Positions 9,701-18,665 are shown, counted from the stretch's first letter. The stretch: 64,000 nt of DNA from Verrucomicrobiaceae bacterium (GCA_027484055.1 JAIXQH010000010.1:186001-250000); one strand, 5' to 3'. The notes: generated from the sequence alone by a model not told the origin. Numbers and translations: made by a program.

Positions 9701-10744
9701 GTCGGCATCGCCCCAGTGATTGGCATCGCGAGCGGACAAAATCCGAACGTCAGTAACAATTTCACCCTCACCGCGACGGCGGATCGCGCGGTCACTTGGA
9801 ACTGGGAACGGATCTCTGGCCCGGGGACCGTCACCTTCAGTAACCCGGCCATCGCCACCCCTCAAGTCGCCTTCTCCCGCGCTGGCACTTATGTGTTGCG
9901 GGTGACGGCAGTTGCCGACGGGGTCACCACCTCGTTCGATCAGACCTTGAATCTCTTCCTCGATGCCCGGTGGAATTTCAACACGCCCGGAAATGCAGAA
10001 GGCTGGGTTTCTGCAAATTCGGCGGGTGCCACAGTGGCAAATGGTATCATCAGCGCTGCGGTCAACGCCCCCGACCCCCAGCTTGCCAAAAACAATGCCG
10101 TTTATGTCAGCGGAGATCTCGCGAGAACCTTCCTCGTCCGCTACCGCAGCACTGCGATAGGCACGGCCCAACTCTTCTGGGGGCGCATCGGGAACCCGGG
10201 TATCACTGGCACGAGATCAGTGAACTTCACCTACCCGACTGCTAATACATGGTCCGGCCTCGCGCTCAATCCACTCACCGCCGCGACTGCTCCCACGGAC
10301 TGGACGGGTCAAATCATCAACAACTTTCGCTTCGATCCCACCGGCTCGACGGGCTCGACTTGGGACATCGACTGGATCGCCCTTTCAGAAGGCAATGTGG
10401 ACGATGACAACTACACCTTCTGGCTCTCAAATTTCCCCGCGCTGACCAACACCGCTCCCAGTGCCGATCCCGATGGCGACGGTTGGTCAAACCGTGACGA
10501 ATGGATCATCGGAACTGACCCGACGAATATCGCTTCACGATTCACCACCACCGTCACCACAGCGGGCATCACTTTCCCACGGACGGCGGGTCGCAGTTAC
10601 CGCGTGGAAACGAGTCTGACTCTGGGAAATGACTGGGTCCTACATGCGAATGCCGCCGCAGGCACCACTCCCATCACCGTCCCTCATCCCGTGGCGTCTG
10701 GGCCCAGGCGGTTCTACCGGGTCGTCATCTCCGCCTTCCCATGA
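6725..10744 (+). CDS. Large secreted multidomain protein with an N-terminal trypsin-like domain
   Basis: The 1339-residue protein has a signal peptide (residues 1-22) followed by a chymotrypsin-fold domain whose triad reads as His67 (SAAHC), probably Asp108 and Ser205 (GDSGGP). Residues about 255-500 are a LamG/concanavalin-like domain, then an Ig/PKD-like module (about 515-595). Two copies of a DUF1349-like beta-sandwich follow (about 605-795 and 800-990), with the parallel phrases AGVMMRSA and AGVMIRAS. Another PKD-like module comes next, and near the C-terminus DPDGDGWSNRDEW is a calcium-binding thrombospondin-3-like loop. It is probably an exported protease or glycan-binding protein. Its stop overlaps the start of the sensor kinase by four bases (ATGA), which ties it to that signalling system. 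Confidence 0.85.
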   Translation: MQFHTPTRVLVAFFMTAQLAPAVMYNRDTGSAKSVSLATLQPFRSRATLSNCSAVLIAPNVILSAAHCVNYAATGSVDVFWNGQTRAGAVFTNIGADHLLIVTGTNFDTTLGRMTAPYSGTTELNRLAWKVASGGNGVIGTGGFGPAYDGVGRAMTNRIEVNNVATPPNPVTTDWLYYDFDGPPSLPQSNRATTLYEGGTAPGDSGGPLYMYENGRWWVIGVTSGPDAGFYRDGRVRTDMAQIESITGYSWARPTTPKLEMRWLAQDLTSTVTNGSTVSTWPRQGGTDAWSNSVPSGAVGSATLAHAATPTGTAALNFAGNARLVLPAPSNPIAGKTAFSVAMVVRANAVGLGAETNGVDNTGLLDADEAGIVNDWGLVLPSTGKPGLSVGKTDTTTDTTAYHGGSSIVDGQWHVVVATWDGSEVTGDAVGLDRNCSVYVDGVANVSRKQAAEFLNVARNSASLTLGGSRNSARFLDGRIAEVRLYSGALDATDVDAVIKELRNTHLQRQVSLTLTKPTKSRVIMARSQGLIIDGTLVGTSPTVSLTQVSGPGSASFSSSTVLPARVTFPVNGTYQLNVTASDGPSTAVQSITVEVVTTMPTVTDTSSPVSAAWTAQNIGDAATTSASETLGATTATITGSGLGLQEISDSIRFVWKPLTGDGSITARVTGFQSDNGGQAHAGVMMRSALNRESTNVAASISGGVNGIGLQFSRRTEEASYTEPTPYNLEVPYWVRVRRVGTTVTAFHSADGVTWVQQGPSTTISTLPNSALWGLAVTAQTNVELSDARFDNILLEPLGGQAAPGNVWTGADIGAPTVAGSNTLSGSTRTLNGSGADIGGTSDQFYFLSQSYAGDAQLTARVISQGETAAAAKAGVMIRASATATAENAYIAVTPRVGIPFQTRSVAAGATTATATGTTKFTPPYWVRLTRTANSFSCFRSVNGTTWAQLGPAVTVADAPATMFTGLHLASVNNNGNSRVFYDNIALVENATVGIAPVIGIASGQNPNVSNNFTLTATADRAVTWNWERISGPGTVTFSNPAIATPQVAFSRAGTYVLRVTAVADGVTTSFDQTLNLFLDARWNFNTPGNAEGWVSANSAGATVANGIISAAVNAPDPQLAKNNAVYVSGDLARTFLVRYRSTAIGTAQLFWGRIGNPGITGTRSVNFTYPTANTWSGLALNPLTAATAPTDWTGQIINNFRFDPTGSTGSTWDIDWIALSEGNVDDDNYTFWLSNFPALTNTAPSADPDGDGWSNRDEWIIGTDPTNIASRFTTTVTTAGITFPRTAGRSYRVETSLTLGNDWVLHANAAAGTTPITVPHPVASGPRRFYRVVISAFP

Positions 10745-12747
10745 GGTTCGTTTCTCTCACGACTGGCTGCAGTGGTCTTCGCAGAGGCTTGCGAATTGCT
10801 AAAATTACAGCACTCATTTTACTCTGCGGATCACCCATCCAAGCACAGGATGAGACTGAAGACTGGATGACCCAGTCACTCGCGACGAGTCTGTCCTCAC
10901 GCTTTAGGGTGATCAATGAGCGTCTCAATCAGGTAGCTGCGACCTTAGAAAAACTGCCGACTGTTTCCGGCACGGATGCATTGGGCAGTCGTGGCTTCCA
11001 TTCCAATTTCACGAAATTCTTATCAGACCACTGGCTCCAGCTGACCTGGGCCTCGCCACAACGCTTCGACAGCATCGCTCTCGTGCCGACCAGACTTACC
11101 AACCAGAGTGGGGATGCAACGAACTACGGCTTTCCGGAGGCGTTCCGTATCGAAGCGACCCGCTTTAAAGATGGCGAAACATTCACCCTAATTGAGGTCG
11201 AAAATACCCAACTCTCGCTGCGGCGCGGTGAGCCACTTGTCCTCAATGTCAGTGCCGTTGGGATCGAATCCCTTCGGATCGTCCCGCTCAAGCTCACCCC
11301 ACTTGGAGATAAAAATGAACTGTTCCTCTCCCTAGCAGAGTGGATGGTTTTTCAAAAATCCACGAACATCGCGCGAAAGGGAGTGTTCAGCGCCAAAGCC
11401 AGTACGGAGGGTGAGTATGGCTGGGGCCTGCGCTACCTGAATGATGAACAAACCGTTTTAGGTCCACCCGAATTCCCATCCCTGGGAAACAGCCTCGGCT
11501 GGCACGGAGATTCTGATCCTGCATGGGTCATTATCGATCTCGGGGCTGTGCAAACCTTCGATGCTGTGCGTCTGATCGCGGCAAAAGGAGATGGTCCCAC
11601 GAAAGGCCCAGGCTTTGGTTTCCCCGTTCAATTTCATTTCGACGCCTGTAGCGATCTCAGCCTTGGCGACTGGCAAACGGTCTGGAATAGCGGATCTCGA
11701 AACATCAAAAACCCTGGTTATAATCCCATGACCATTCCTTTCACGCCAGCCAAGGGACGTTACCTGCGCATGTCTATTGATAAAATGGATACCCCGGATG
11801 AATACACCACGCCGCGCTTGCTGCTCTCCGAGCTCGAAGTCTTGCATAAGGGGCGCAACCTCGCCGCCTACTGCACAGTCAGGACTTCGGACCGCCGGAA
11901 AATCATTTCCCACGATGGCATTCGCGTCTGGAGTGCTGCCAGCTTGACGGATGGCTACACTTCCAGTGGCAAGATCATGCCAGAACACCTTTGGGTGAGT
12001 CAGCTCTCCGAAAGGTTCGATTTGCGGTGTGAGAAGACCCTACTCCTCCAAGAACGTGACGAATTGTTAAGGTTCTGGAATCGGCTCGCCATCGCCACGA
12101 TCATTGTCTCATTACTCCTCGTCGCCGTCACCTTGGCCATCTGGCTCAATCGTGTCAGAAAAGGAAATCGTAACGTCCTAGAATCCCTCCGGACGAGTAT
12201 CTCAAATGACCTTCACGACGAAGTCGGAAGCAATCTAGCAACCATCGCCCTTTTATCCGAATTGACTCCATCGGCTGAAAATATCGAAAACATCAACCGC
12301 CTTTCTCGCGAGACCTCACTCGCACTTCGAGAAATCGTGCAAATCACAATCGCTACCGACGACAATCAAAAGAACGTCACCGATCGACTCCGAGAAATTG
12401 CATCCCTGATGCTCAGCGATCACCAATGGACATTCGTCGTCGAAGAAACGGGTGTTTTTGACCTGAAACAGCGCAAAAATATCGTGTTTTTTTTCAAAGA
12501 ATCACTCCATAATATCATTCGCCACGCACAAGCGACTCGTGTGAGTATCGTATTTAAAAAGTCACTTCACCACTACCACCTATTGATCGAGGATGATGGG
12601 ATCGGGATCAACGCATCCAGAGCCGAGCATCCGAGTCATTTACGAACCTTACGGCAACGGGCAGAGAGTCTATCTGGAACCTTGCATGTAGATTCCCAGC
12701 CAAGCCTAGGCACTCGACTTTCCCTAAAATTTCCAATCATTCATTAA
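10741..12747 (+). CDS. Sensor histidine kinase with discoidin-like extracytoplasmic domains (NarL/DegS type)
   Basis: A signal-like N-terminus is followed by about 400 exported residues containing two F5/8-type-C (discoidin-like) beta-sandwich regions, one near residues 75-205 and one near 215-385 (WVIIDLGAVQTFDAVRL is typical). One membrane helix lies at about residues 446-467. The cytoplasmic part is a HisKA_3 region with phospho-accepting His492 in NDLHDEVGSN and a HATPase domain with an N-box (KESLHNIIRHA) and the G-box EDDGIGI. It would phosphorylate the regulator encoded next. Discoidin domains usually bind glycans, so a carbohydrate or a product of the coupled protease gene is a plausible signal; that is inference. 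The gene overlaps the protease gene by 4 bp. Confidence 0.9.
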   Translation: MRFVSLTTGCSGLRRGLRIAKITALILLCGSPIQAQDETEDWMTQSLATSLSSRFRVINERLNQVAATLEKLPTVSGTDALGSRGFHSNFTKFLSDHWLQLTWASPQRFDSIALVPTRLTNQSGDATNYGFPEAFRIEATRFKDGETFTLIEVENTQLSLRRGEPLVLNVSAVGIESLRIVPLKLTPLGDKNELFLSLAEWMVFQKSTNIARKGVFSAKASTEGEYGWGLRYLNDEQTVLGPPEFPSLGNSLGWHGDSDPAWVIIDLGAVQTFDAVRLIAAKGDGPTKGPGFGFPVQFHFDACSDLSLGDWQTVWNSGSRNIKNPGYNPMTIPFTPAKGRYLRMSIDKMDTPDEYTTPRLLLSELEVLHKGRNLAAYCTVRTSDRRKIISHDGIRVWSAASLTDGYTSSGKIMPEHLWVSQLSERFDLRCEKTLLLQERDELLRFWNRLAIATIIVSLLLVAVTLAIWLNRVRKGNRNVLESLRTSISNDLHDEVGSNLATIALLSELTPSAENIENINRLSRETSLALREIVQITIATDDNQKNVTDRLREIASLMLSDHQWTFVVEETGVFDLKQRKNIVFFFKESLHNIIRHAQATRVSIVFKKSLHHYHLLIEDDGIGINASRAEHPSHLRTLRQRAESLSGTLHVDSQPSLGTRLSLKFPIIH

Positions 12748-12748
12748 T

Positions 12749-13405
12749 ATGTCTGCCACCGTCACCACCCCGCTCAGTCACATTTGCCTCATCGAAGATC
12801 ACCAAGACTATCGCCGTGTGCTTCAACAAGCGATTAACTCAAGCGCTCATCTCAAATGTTTGCACGCCTACTCATCCATCGAGGCATTCTTGGAAGGCAC
12901 CACCCCTGACGGTTCTGTGGACGTCGTCTTGCTCGATCTCGGGCTCCCCGGCATGCATGGTGTCGAGGGGATCAAGTTGATCCAAGAACGCTTCCCGCGT
13001 GCGAAGATCCTCGTCCTCACCGTCTACGACCACAAGCCCGTAGTCCTTCAAGCTCTCGCCGCTGGTGCCGGTGGATATCTTCTGAAGGCAGATCGACTGG
13101 AGACCATCATCAAGGGCATCGATGACGCCCTCCAAGGCGGTGCGCCACTGAACAGCCACATCGCACGCATGATCTTGACCACCTTCAACGCAGTCCGCCC
13201 CGTCATGCCAGAAATCGACCTCACCGACCGCGAACGGGAAACCCTCGGTCTGCTAGCGAAAGGCATGATCAAAAAGGAAATCGCCGAGAAACTCGGCGTG
13301 TCCTACCACACCGTGGACACCCACGTGCGGAACATTTACATCAAGCTCAAGGTCCACAATCTCTCCGGTGCCGTCACCCGTGCGATCCAGCTTGGCTTGA
13401 CTTGA
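12749..13405 (+). CDS. NarL/LuxR-family response regulator
   Basis: The 218-residue protein has a receiver domain with the phospho-accepting Asp63 in VVLLDLGLPGMHG and acidic residues at the N-terminus (IEDH). The C-terminal LuxR-type helix-turn-helix is clear: LTDRERETLGLLAKG and EKLGVSYHTVDTHVRNIYIKL. It follows the kinase gene with a single base between stop and start and is surely its partner. Targets cannot be read from the sequence; the operon itself and the divergent sulfatase are the obvious local candidates. Confidence 0.95.
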   Translation: MSATVTTPLSHICLIEDHQDYRRVLQQAINSSAHLKCLHAYSSIEAFLEGTTPDGSVDVVLLDLGLPGMHGVEGIKLIQERFPRAKILVLTVYDHKPVVLQALAAGAGGYLLKADRLETIIKGIDDALQGGAPLNSHIARMILTTFNAVRPVMPEIDLTDRERETLGLLAKGMIKKEIAEKLGVSYHTVDTHVRNIYIKLKVHNLSGAVTRAIQLGLT

Positions 13406-13425
13406 GCCTCCTGAACTACAGCCAG

Positions 13426-13854
13426 TCAGCCTCTTCCGTCCAAGTACTTCCAAGCACCCTTGAACCGCTTGAAACGGGAATGCTCATGCAGCTTGTGGGC
13501 CTCGTCGCCGATGAAATACTCGGCCACGAATTCGACCTTCCCTGACTTATCGCTCGGCCCGCCCTTGGAGCTGCCCAAGATCGTCAGGAAGCGCCAATTC
13601 GCCTCGTAGATCGTCTCCTCCAAGCGCATTTTTAAGTCGCTCGTCCGAGAATCCGGATGCGTCGTCGTGACCAAGTAATCCACCAACCGGAAAAAATAAG
13701 CACTGTAGCGAGAGCGCATCAGCTGCAGCGCGGTCTCCGGTTTCGCCCGGCCCAAATGAAATGACTGGCAGCACGCCGCGTAAGTCTCGCGGCTTTTACA
13801 AGGACACAGGGATAGATCTCGAATCCCTGTGATTTGTTCCGTTGGCTCGTTCAT
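13426..13854 (-). CDS. YchJ-family protein with SEC-C metal-binding motif
   Basis: The 142-residue protein begins with a SEC-C zinc-binding motif (CPCKSRETYAACC) and continues with an NTF2-like alpha-beta domain (LMRSRYSAYFFRLVDYLVTTTHP), the architecture of the UPF0225/YchJ family. The cellular role of this family is not established. I start it at 13854 (MNEPTEQI); the 31 codons upstream in frame look non-coding. It converges with the response regulator gene. Confidence 0.85.
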   Translation of the reverse strand: MNEPTEQITGIRDLSLCPCKSRETYAACCQSFHLGRAKPETALQLMRSRYSAYFFRLVDYLVTTTHPDSRTSDLKMRLEETIYEANWRFLTILGSSKGGPSDKSGKVEFVAEYFIGDEAHKLHEHSRFKRFKGAWKYLDGRG

Positions 13855-14011
13855 CGGGCGGAGTGTGTGACTCAGACGGGTGGGATCAATCGAAATCCAC
13901 TTCAAAAAAACACCCAGCCCGTCAAAGGACCAAGGCCCAGCGACCACCCTGCGAGTCGAGTTCTAGCTGTTTGACTAAGCTGGCTAAACAAGTCCGCAGA
14001 AGCTCAAATTC

Positions 14012-14107
14012 TCACCGATCCGCAAACCACCGAGTGATCACCCGCGCCAAGGCCAATCCACCCACCACCGCACAGACGGCGATTACAACTGTGACGAGGT
14101 GAAGCAT
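14012..14107 (-). CDS. Possible 31-residue single-span membrane peptide
   Basis: An ATG on the minus strand at 14107 opens a 31-codon frame that is almost entirely one hydrophobic helix (VVIAVCAVVGGLALA), followed by a basic tail ending in RWFADR. This topology is typical of real small membrane proteins. There is no strong ribosome binding site and no homology can be claimed. It lies alone in a 380-bp gap between the YchJ gene and a repeat. It could be chance. Confidence 0.3.
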   Translation of the reverse strand: MLHLVTVVIAVCAVVGGLALARVITRWFADR

Positions 14108-14237
14108 GCCACGATCTCAACCCGAGGAGACCTCGCGTCAAGTCGTTTTCCCGAGGATTACGAGGCCACCACATGCTAAAGATCACTGGCTACGGGTTTC
14201 CCGCGACGTGATCTTCTTCCGCTCCTAGATAAAAAGA

Positions 14238-14326
14238 GAACCACGGATAAACGCGGATGAACACAGATCATCAAAGAGTTCCCCGCAGCTTCTTGATCCG
14301 TTTCTATCCGTTTTCATCCGCGGTTC
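14238..14326. repeat. Inverted hairpin repeat unit of the GAACCACGGAT family
   Basis: The left arm starts GAACCACGGATAAACGCGG and the right arm ends CCGTTTTCATCCGCGGTTC. The arms are largely complementary around about 35 bases of unique DNA. The same arms recur many times at 18.9-19.8 kb and once at 43.14 kb. This copy abuts the 3' end of an hsdR fragment. Confidence 0.85.
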
Positions 14327-14590
14327 AATCTTCTAATCGGCTCGGCATGTCGAAGCCGGTGAGCCACATCTTGCAGACGAAGACGAGGCGGAAGGAATCG
14401 GCCGGATTCTTGAACTTCTCCTCCAGGTCCTCCTTCACCATCCGCTCGCGGTGCGGCAGGATGTCGAAGCCCTTTTCCTTCATCTCGGAAATCTCGTTCT
14501 GCCCCGGCGAGACGACCACCGCCGTGTCCGTCTCCTGAAGATTGACCTAGCGCGCATGCAGCGCGGCGAAATCTGGATTCATCTAAGTCG
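14325..14590 (-). pseudogene. hsdR fragment (type I restriction endonuclease, helicase part)
   Basis: The minus-strand translation contains VVVSPGQNEISEM, GFDILPHRERMVKEDLEEKF and FVCKMWLTGFDMPS, which is the second RecA-like helicase domain of HsdR. Upstream in the same frame NPDFAALHAR is readable, followed by a stop (TAG, complement of 14547-14549), so the reading frame is broken. The similarity ends abruptly after GFDMPS, where a hairpin repeat begins. Only about 80 of roughly 1000 residues remain. Together with hsdM scraps at 18666-18836 and possibly 19834-19932, it shows that a type I restriction locus once occupied this region on the minus strand. Confidence 0.8.
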
Positions 14591-14773
14591 GCAGCTAGGA
14601 CCTCATCGTGGGCACGGCCGTTGATACCACCAGCCCCACCCGGTTAAACCAAAGTTGGCACCAAGGCCGGCGACGTCGTCGTCGCCAACCACTAATAGCA
14701 CCCGGTCAATTTGAATCAGGAGTAGGGAATACGGCCCTGCTTTATTTCTGACTCTTACACGGTCCCTGAACTG

Positions 14774-17700
14774 TTACTCAAAACTTTCCTCCTGCGCATG
14801 ATCGCGCTCCCGCTCCCCAGCGATCCATTGGTCGAGTTCGGGCATGGCATCGGCTATCCACTCACGCACTTGCTCGTCCGTATTTTTAGTAAGTTCCATC
14901 AACTGATTTTTCCTGTGAGCCAGGATGTCTGCCAGTGAACCGCTCCAACTTTGAGGATGCACCCGTGTCCACAAATCGCCGATGAATTTTCGCTTGTCGG
15001 GTGCCACATCGAGCATCAACAGGAAAAGCGGAGCAAGGCCGCCATAGTTGTTGGGATGCTCCTCAAACATGTGAAGACATCTGCCCAGCAGAGGAAACCG
15101 CTTTTTCGGATCCAAGTTTGCCCACCCTTGAAGTAGGACAAGTCCGAGTTCTTCGACAGCCGATTTTTTACCGGGGCGCACATCAGTCAAACTGTAATGG
15201 AAGTTCTCCAAGTCAGATAAAAGAAACGTGTCCAGCGCCACAAAGGGTTGTGTCTCAAATGACGCCTCTACCGTGCAGCTCAAATTCCAAAGGGAAACCG
15301 TATAAGCCTGAACGGCGACACATAAGCGTTGGAAAACTACTTCAGCAGCCCGCCTTCCCTCATCACCCCGGAGGCAAGTCCTGATTATTTCACCTGCGGT
15401 ATAATCGCGAAGGTCGCAACTGCCGCCAAAATCCAACCGCATCAAAAGGTCGCGACCAACAGATTTGAGAAGTTCGTCCTGTTTCGCATCCTCTTTCTTC
15501 GCGCGTGAAACAAGGCGCATTTGCAGGATATCAAGTGCCATTGCAACGCCGTCGGGCAACGATGCAATATCGTTCAACAAAGCTGCTAAATCTTCAGTTG
15601 GCGAGTTCTCGACGCACCCATTGGCTATGAATCGGAAGTCCGCAGACGTGAGGCCACCTCGCGAGATCGCTTTTCTGAGCCGAGAAATACCGGCGGCATC
15701 CATGCCGATGCTGGCTTGGAAATAGGGAAGCTTTGATGACAGATCGGGATCGCTGATTGCAGCATCAAGTGTGATTGACGCGAATACATGATCACGCTGG
15801 TGCACTCCAAAAAGGAAGCCATCCAGCAAATTTGCCTTTCGAGTTTCGGGCGGAGCAGCACGATAAGCCACAGTAAGCTCACTCCACATCACATCCAGAT
15901 TTTCCGCACTCTCTGCAAGGCCGATGCCACACTGAAATGCCCTCTCCGAATAGGTTGCAATGAGAGCTTCTGCAACGAATACAATTCGAACTTCGGAATC
16001 TTGAGCGAGTGCACGACCAACATCCTTGGCCATTTCACGGGCCTTCTCCCATGGCTTCATTAAATCGCCATCATCCTCCTCGCCATCCATGAAATCCGAG
16101 CCTCCTCCGCCAAGCATCCTGCTGATCACAACCGCACGAGCCTGATTGAGAAGATCCACAGGTTTCAATAGCGCGATGAGTTGCTCCAACTCAGTCCTTA
16201 CCTCCATGGGCATTTTCTGACCGTCATAGCGAAAGGCGGCTCGGCAAGAGATCCAGCCTTCGATCCAAGGCCGAGTTTGAATAAATTGCTCCGCAGCCCG
16301 CCTGAGAGCCTCGCGACAACTAGGATACGACCAAAGTGCGCGCAACGCACTCGCGAGAAGCACACGCGCCTCGGTCTCCGACTCGATCTCAACTACGAGT
16401 GCGATGGCCTCCTCAAACCAATCCCAAATGTCTTGATTAATCTTGGGCCACCAGCCCCAATCGCGCGATCTCGCCCCAAATTCGTGACCTCCCGCCGACA
16501 TTGAGCTCCCTGTTGCTAGCAGCGCCCGGAGGGCTATCGAAGCGCTCTTGCGAAGCGATTCGTTATCAGCCGCCGCAAATCGCCGGATTGCAGCCCTCCG
16601 CTGCTGAGGCGACGCTTGGGTTCCCGACAGGTAAATATGGAAGAACTCACTAAATAGGTTTCTGACAGAACTCAGGTTGTTGTTCTCAGGCTGTGAGCCT
16701 GCCCAGCGCGCGAGCAGATCCACAGCCCGATCAAACAAACCCGCGTCGTATCCGATGGCCTTGATCAACCGAATCCACTGGTGATGCCCTTCAGAGGCTA
16801 CGGAATCCTCACCCCTCCCAATAAGAACCTGCTCAAGTTTTTCCAGAACCGTGTCGGGGGCGACCGGAGCAATGTTGGTGACAATCTGAATGGGATCATC
16901 TGTTCCCGCAAAAAGATCTCCCAGCGGTCCGTCATTGCGGAGCCAACGAGTGACGGTTGCTTGTGCGGCTTCTGAATCGTGCAGGAAGCCAAGGCGGCGC
17001 GACACGGACTTTAGCATTCTGGGCGTCAGCGTTGCACAGAACTGATCAAAAGCGGTTGGCGGGATCCTCTCAAGAGCGCGAGCTGCAAGCGGATTGGCGA
17101 TGGCTTGTGGCAGGATCGCCCGAAATCGCCCACGGGTCTGAGCGACACCACGCCTCTTCATTTCAATCAGAGCTTCATAAAGTGGGCGCGCTCCTATCTC
17201 CCGGATGGCTCCCACCCGGGAAAGCTCTCCCTCTCCAGAAACGTTCTCCCCATCTATTGAATATAAAAGTGCCAGATCCTCGGCAGCCAGAATCAGTTCC
17301 CGATCTGGATGGTTGCGCTGGAAGAATATTCGCTCGAAAAGCTCACGATCCTTTAGACTGCCAAGTGTTTCCCCTTTTCCGAGGGTTGCAGCGATCACAC
17401 CGGCGACTCGAAAATTCCCATCGCTAAACTTGGCGATCGCTTCGCGGTCGGCCTGCGACACATCCGCAAATGCCTCCTTCATCCACTTGCCCAGCAGATC
17501 TGGTGATGCCGTTCCAAGACGAAAAACATCGGTGTGCTCGGGCTCGTCGTCCGCAACATCATACTCAACGGTGAGAAGACTAAGTTCGCTGGACTCGTCA
17601 GCACAGAGTTTCGCCAGCTCCGAATGTGTATGAGGGTTACAGTTGTCCACAACGAGAATGGCACGTTGCTTCTGTGCGATCAGCTGACGCGCCATATTCC

Positions 17701-18550
17701 GTGCGGTCGGCTCAGTCTCTTCAGAGTAGTCGGTGTAAATAGCGATACTTGGATCAAGAGCGTCCTCTCCAACGTCATCCTCGAACAGAGCTTGAACCAG
17801 GCGTGTCTTTCCGGTTCCCGAAAGCCCCACAAGTCGAATGCACTGCCCACGCTCACGCAATCCTTCCCGCAAACTGCTGATTCCTTCTGGGATGGTGAGG
17901 TGCTGCCGTTCTCGCGAGCGTTCATCGATCATGCACGCCTTGTCGTCGGAGAGGTAGTGCTTTGAAATTCTGTTTCCACTCCCACTCCCATTCCAATTTC
18001 CGATGCTACTCCAACCGGAAAGCGAACTCCCAGTCCTGCTTTTCACCCAAGCCACGATCCCCGCATATTCGTTCACCCAAGTGGCGAGACGAACCCGATC
18101 ATAGAAGTCGATATGGAGTTGGGCAGCGTTCGGAATATCTCCGAGCGCATCACGCATCGCCTGTCGGCGGTCAGCAAGGGGCGCGTCGGCAACCGAACCT
18201 TGTGAACTGACAATCACGTAAGCACCTGAAACTTCGGCAAGCTGGCGAATCGCTCCGCGCAAGACGCCTTTGGGACACATTTCCTCGAGAATTGCACCAC
18301 GTGGCATATCTGGCTTCTTAACTTGGAAGCCGGTTTTCCGCCTCGGCACAAAATCGGGATCTTTGATTTCTTGTGGGCAATCCACACGAACGTCGATTCC
18401 TCCATCCGCAGCATCCTGATTGCCACCAGCGGTCACGGATGAGCGAGGAAGGCCTTTTGACCTAAACTCAGCGGCAGCTAACCGAGCAACGAGGTCTCGG
18501 AGGTCGGCGTCCCCCAAATTGGCAATGTCCTTTTCAGTGATTTCAAGCAT
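14774..18550 (-). CDS. STAND-type NTPase with N-terminal Mrr-like nuclease domain (Avs-like candidate defence protein)
   Basis: The protein has 1258 residues. Residues about 1-150 look like a PD-(D/E)xK nuclease of the Mrr/Cap4 kind: Asp49 in AADGGIDV and the QxK pair in GFQVKK (residues 74-79). A P-loop (GLSGTGKT, 242-249) and a Walker B strand (LVVDN, 299-303) identify a STAND/AAA ATPase. The remaining 800 residues are helical and repeat-like, which would suit a ligand sensor. This nuclease-NTPase-sensor layout is that of antiviral STAND proteins (Avs), but I cannot place it in a numbered Avs class. The start at 18550 (MLEITEKD) is preferred because upstream codons run into hsdM debris; the Met at 18583 is an alternative. 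It lies between hsdM and hsdR remnants on the same strand. Confidence 0.8.
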   Translation of the reverse strand: MLEITEKDIANLGDADLRDLVARLAAAEFRSKGLPRSSVTAGGNQDAADGGIDVRVDCPQEIKDPDFVPRRKTGFQVKKPDMPRGAILEEMCPKGVLRGAIRQLAEVSGAYVIVSSQGSVADAPLADRRQAMRDALGDIPNAAQLHIDFYDRVRLATWVNEYAGIVAWVKSRTGSSLSGWSSIGNWNGSGSGNRISKHYLSDDKACMIDERSRERQHLTIPEGISSLREGLRERGQCIRLVGLSGTGKTRLVQALFEDDVGEDALDPSIAIYTDYSEETEPTARNMARQLIAQKQRAILVVDNCNPHTHSELAKLCADESSELSLLTVEYDVADDEPEHTDVFRLGTASPDLLGKWMKEAFADVSQADREAIAKFSDGNFRVAGVIAATLGKGETLGSLKDRELFERIFFQRNHPDRELILAAEDLALLYSIDGENVSGEGELSRVGAIREIGARPLYEALIEMKRRGVAQTRGRFRAILPQAIANPLAARALERIPPTAFDQFCATLTPRMLKSVSRRLGFLHDSEAAQATVTRWLRNDGPLGDLFAGTDDPIQIVTNIAPVAPDTVLEKLEQVLIGRGEDSVASEGHHQWIRLIKAIGYDAGLFDRAVDLLARWAGSQPENNNLSSVRNLFSEFFHIYLSGTQASPQQRRAAIRRFAAADNESLRKSASIALRALLATGSSMSAGGHEFGARSRDWGWWPKINQDIWDWFEEAIALVVEIESETEARVLLASALRALWSYPSCREALRRAAEQFIQTRPWIEGWISCRAAFRYDGQKMPMEVRTELEQLIALLKPVDLLNQARAVVISRMLGGGGSDFMDGEEDDGDLMKPWEKAREMAKDVGRALAQDSEVRIVFVAEALIATYSERAFQCGIGLAESAENLDVMWSELTVAYRAAPPETRKANLLDGFLFGVHQRDHVFASITLDAAISDPDLSSKLPYFQASIGMDAAGISRLRKAISRGGLTSADFRFIANGCVENSPTEDLAALLNDIASLPDGVAMALDILQMRLVSRAKKEDAKQDELLKSVGRDLLMRLDFGGSCDLRDYTAGEIIRTCLRGDEGRRAAEVVFQRLCVAVQAYTVSLWNLSCTVEASFETQPFVALDTFLLSDLENFHYSLTDVRPGKKSAVEELGLVLLQGWANLDPKKRFPLLGRCLHMFEEHPNNYGGLAPLFLLMLDVAPDKRKFIGDLWTRVHPQSWSGSLADILAHRKNQLMELTKNTDEQVREWIADAMPELDQWIAGERERDHAQEESFE

Positions 18551-18665
18551 GACTGCTGTCCGTCTTTCATTTCGCTTCGCCATCCTAACAATCAACCGTT
18601 TGGCAGGAAGTGGATTTTCATTTAGAAGCTGAAAGTTTACAGTGTTCAGGACGCGAAAAGGATGC

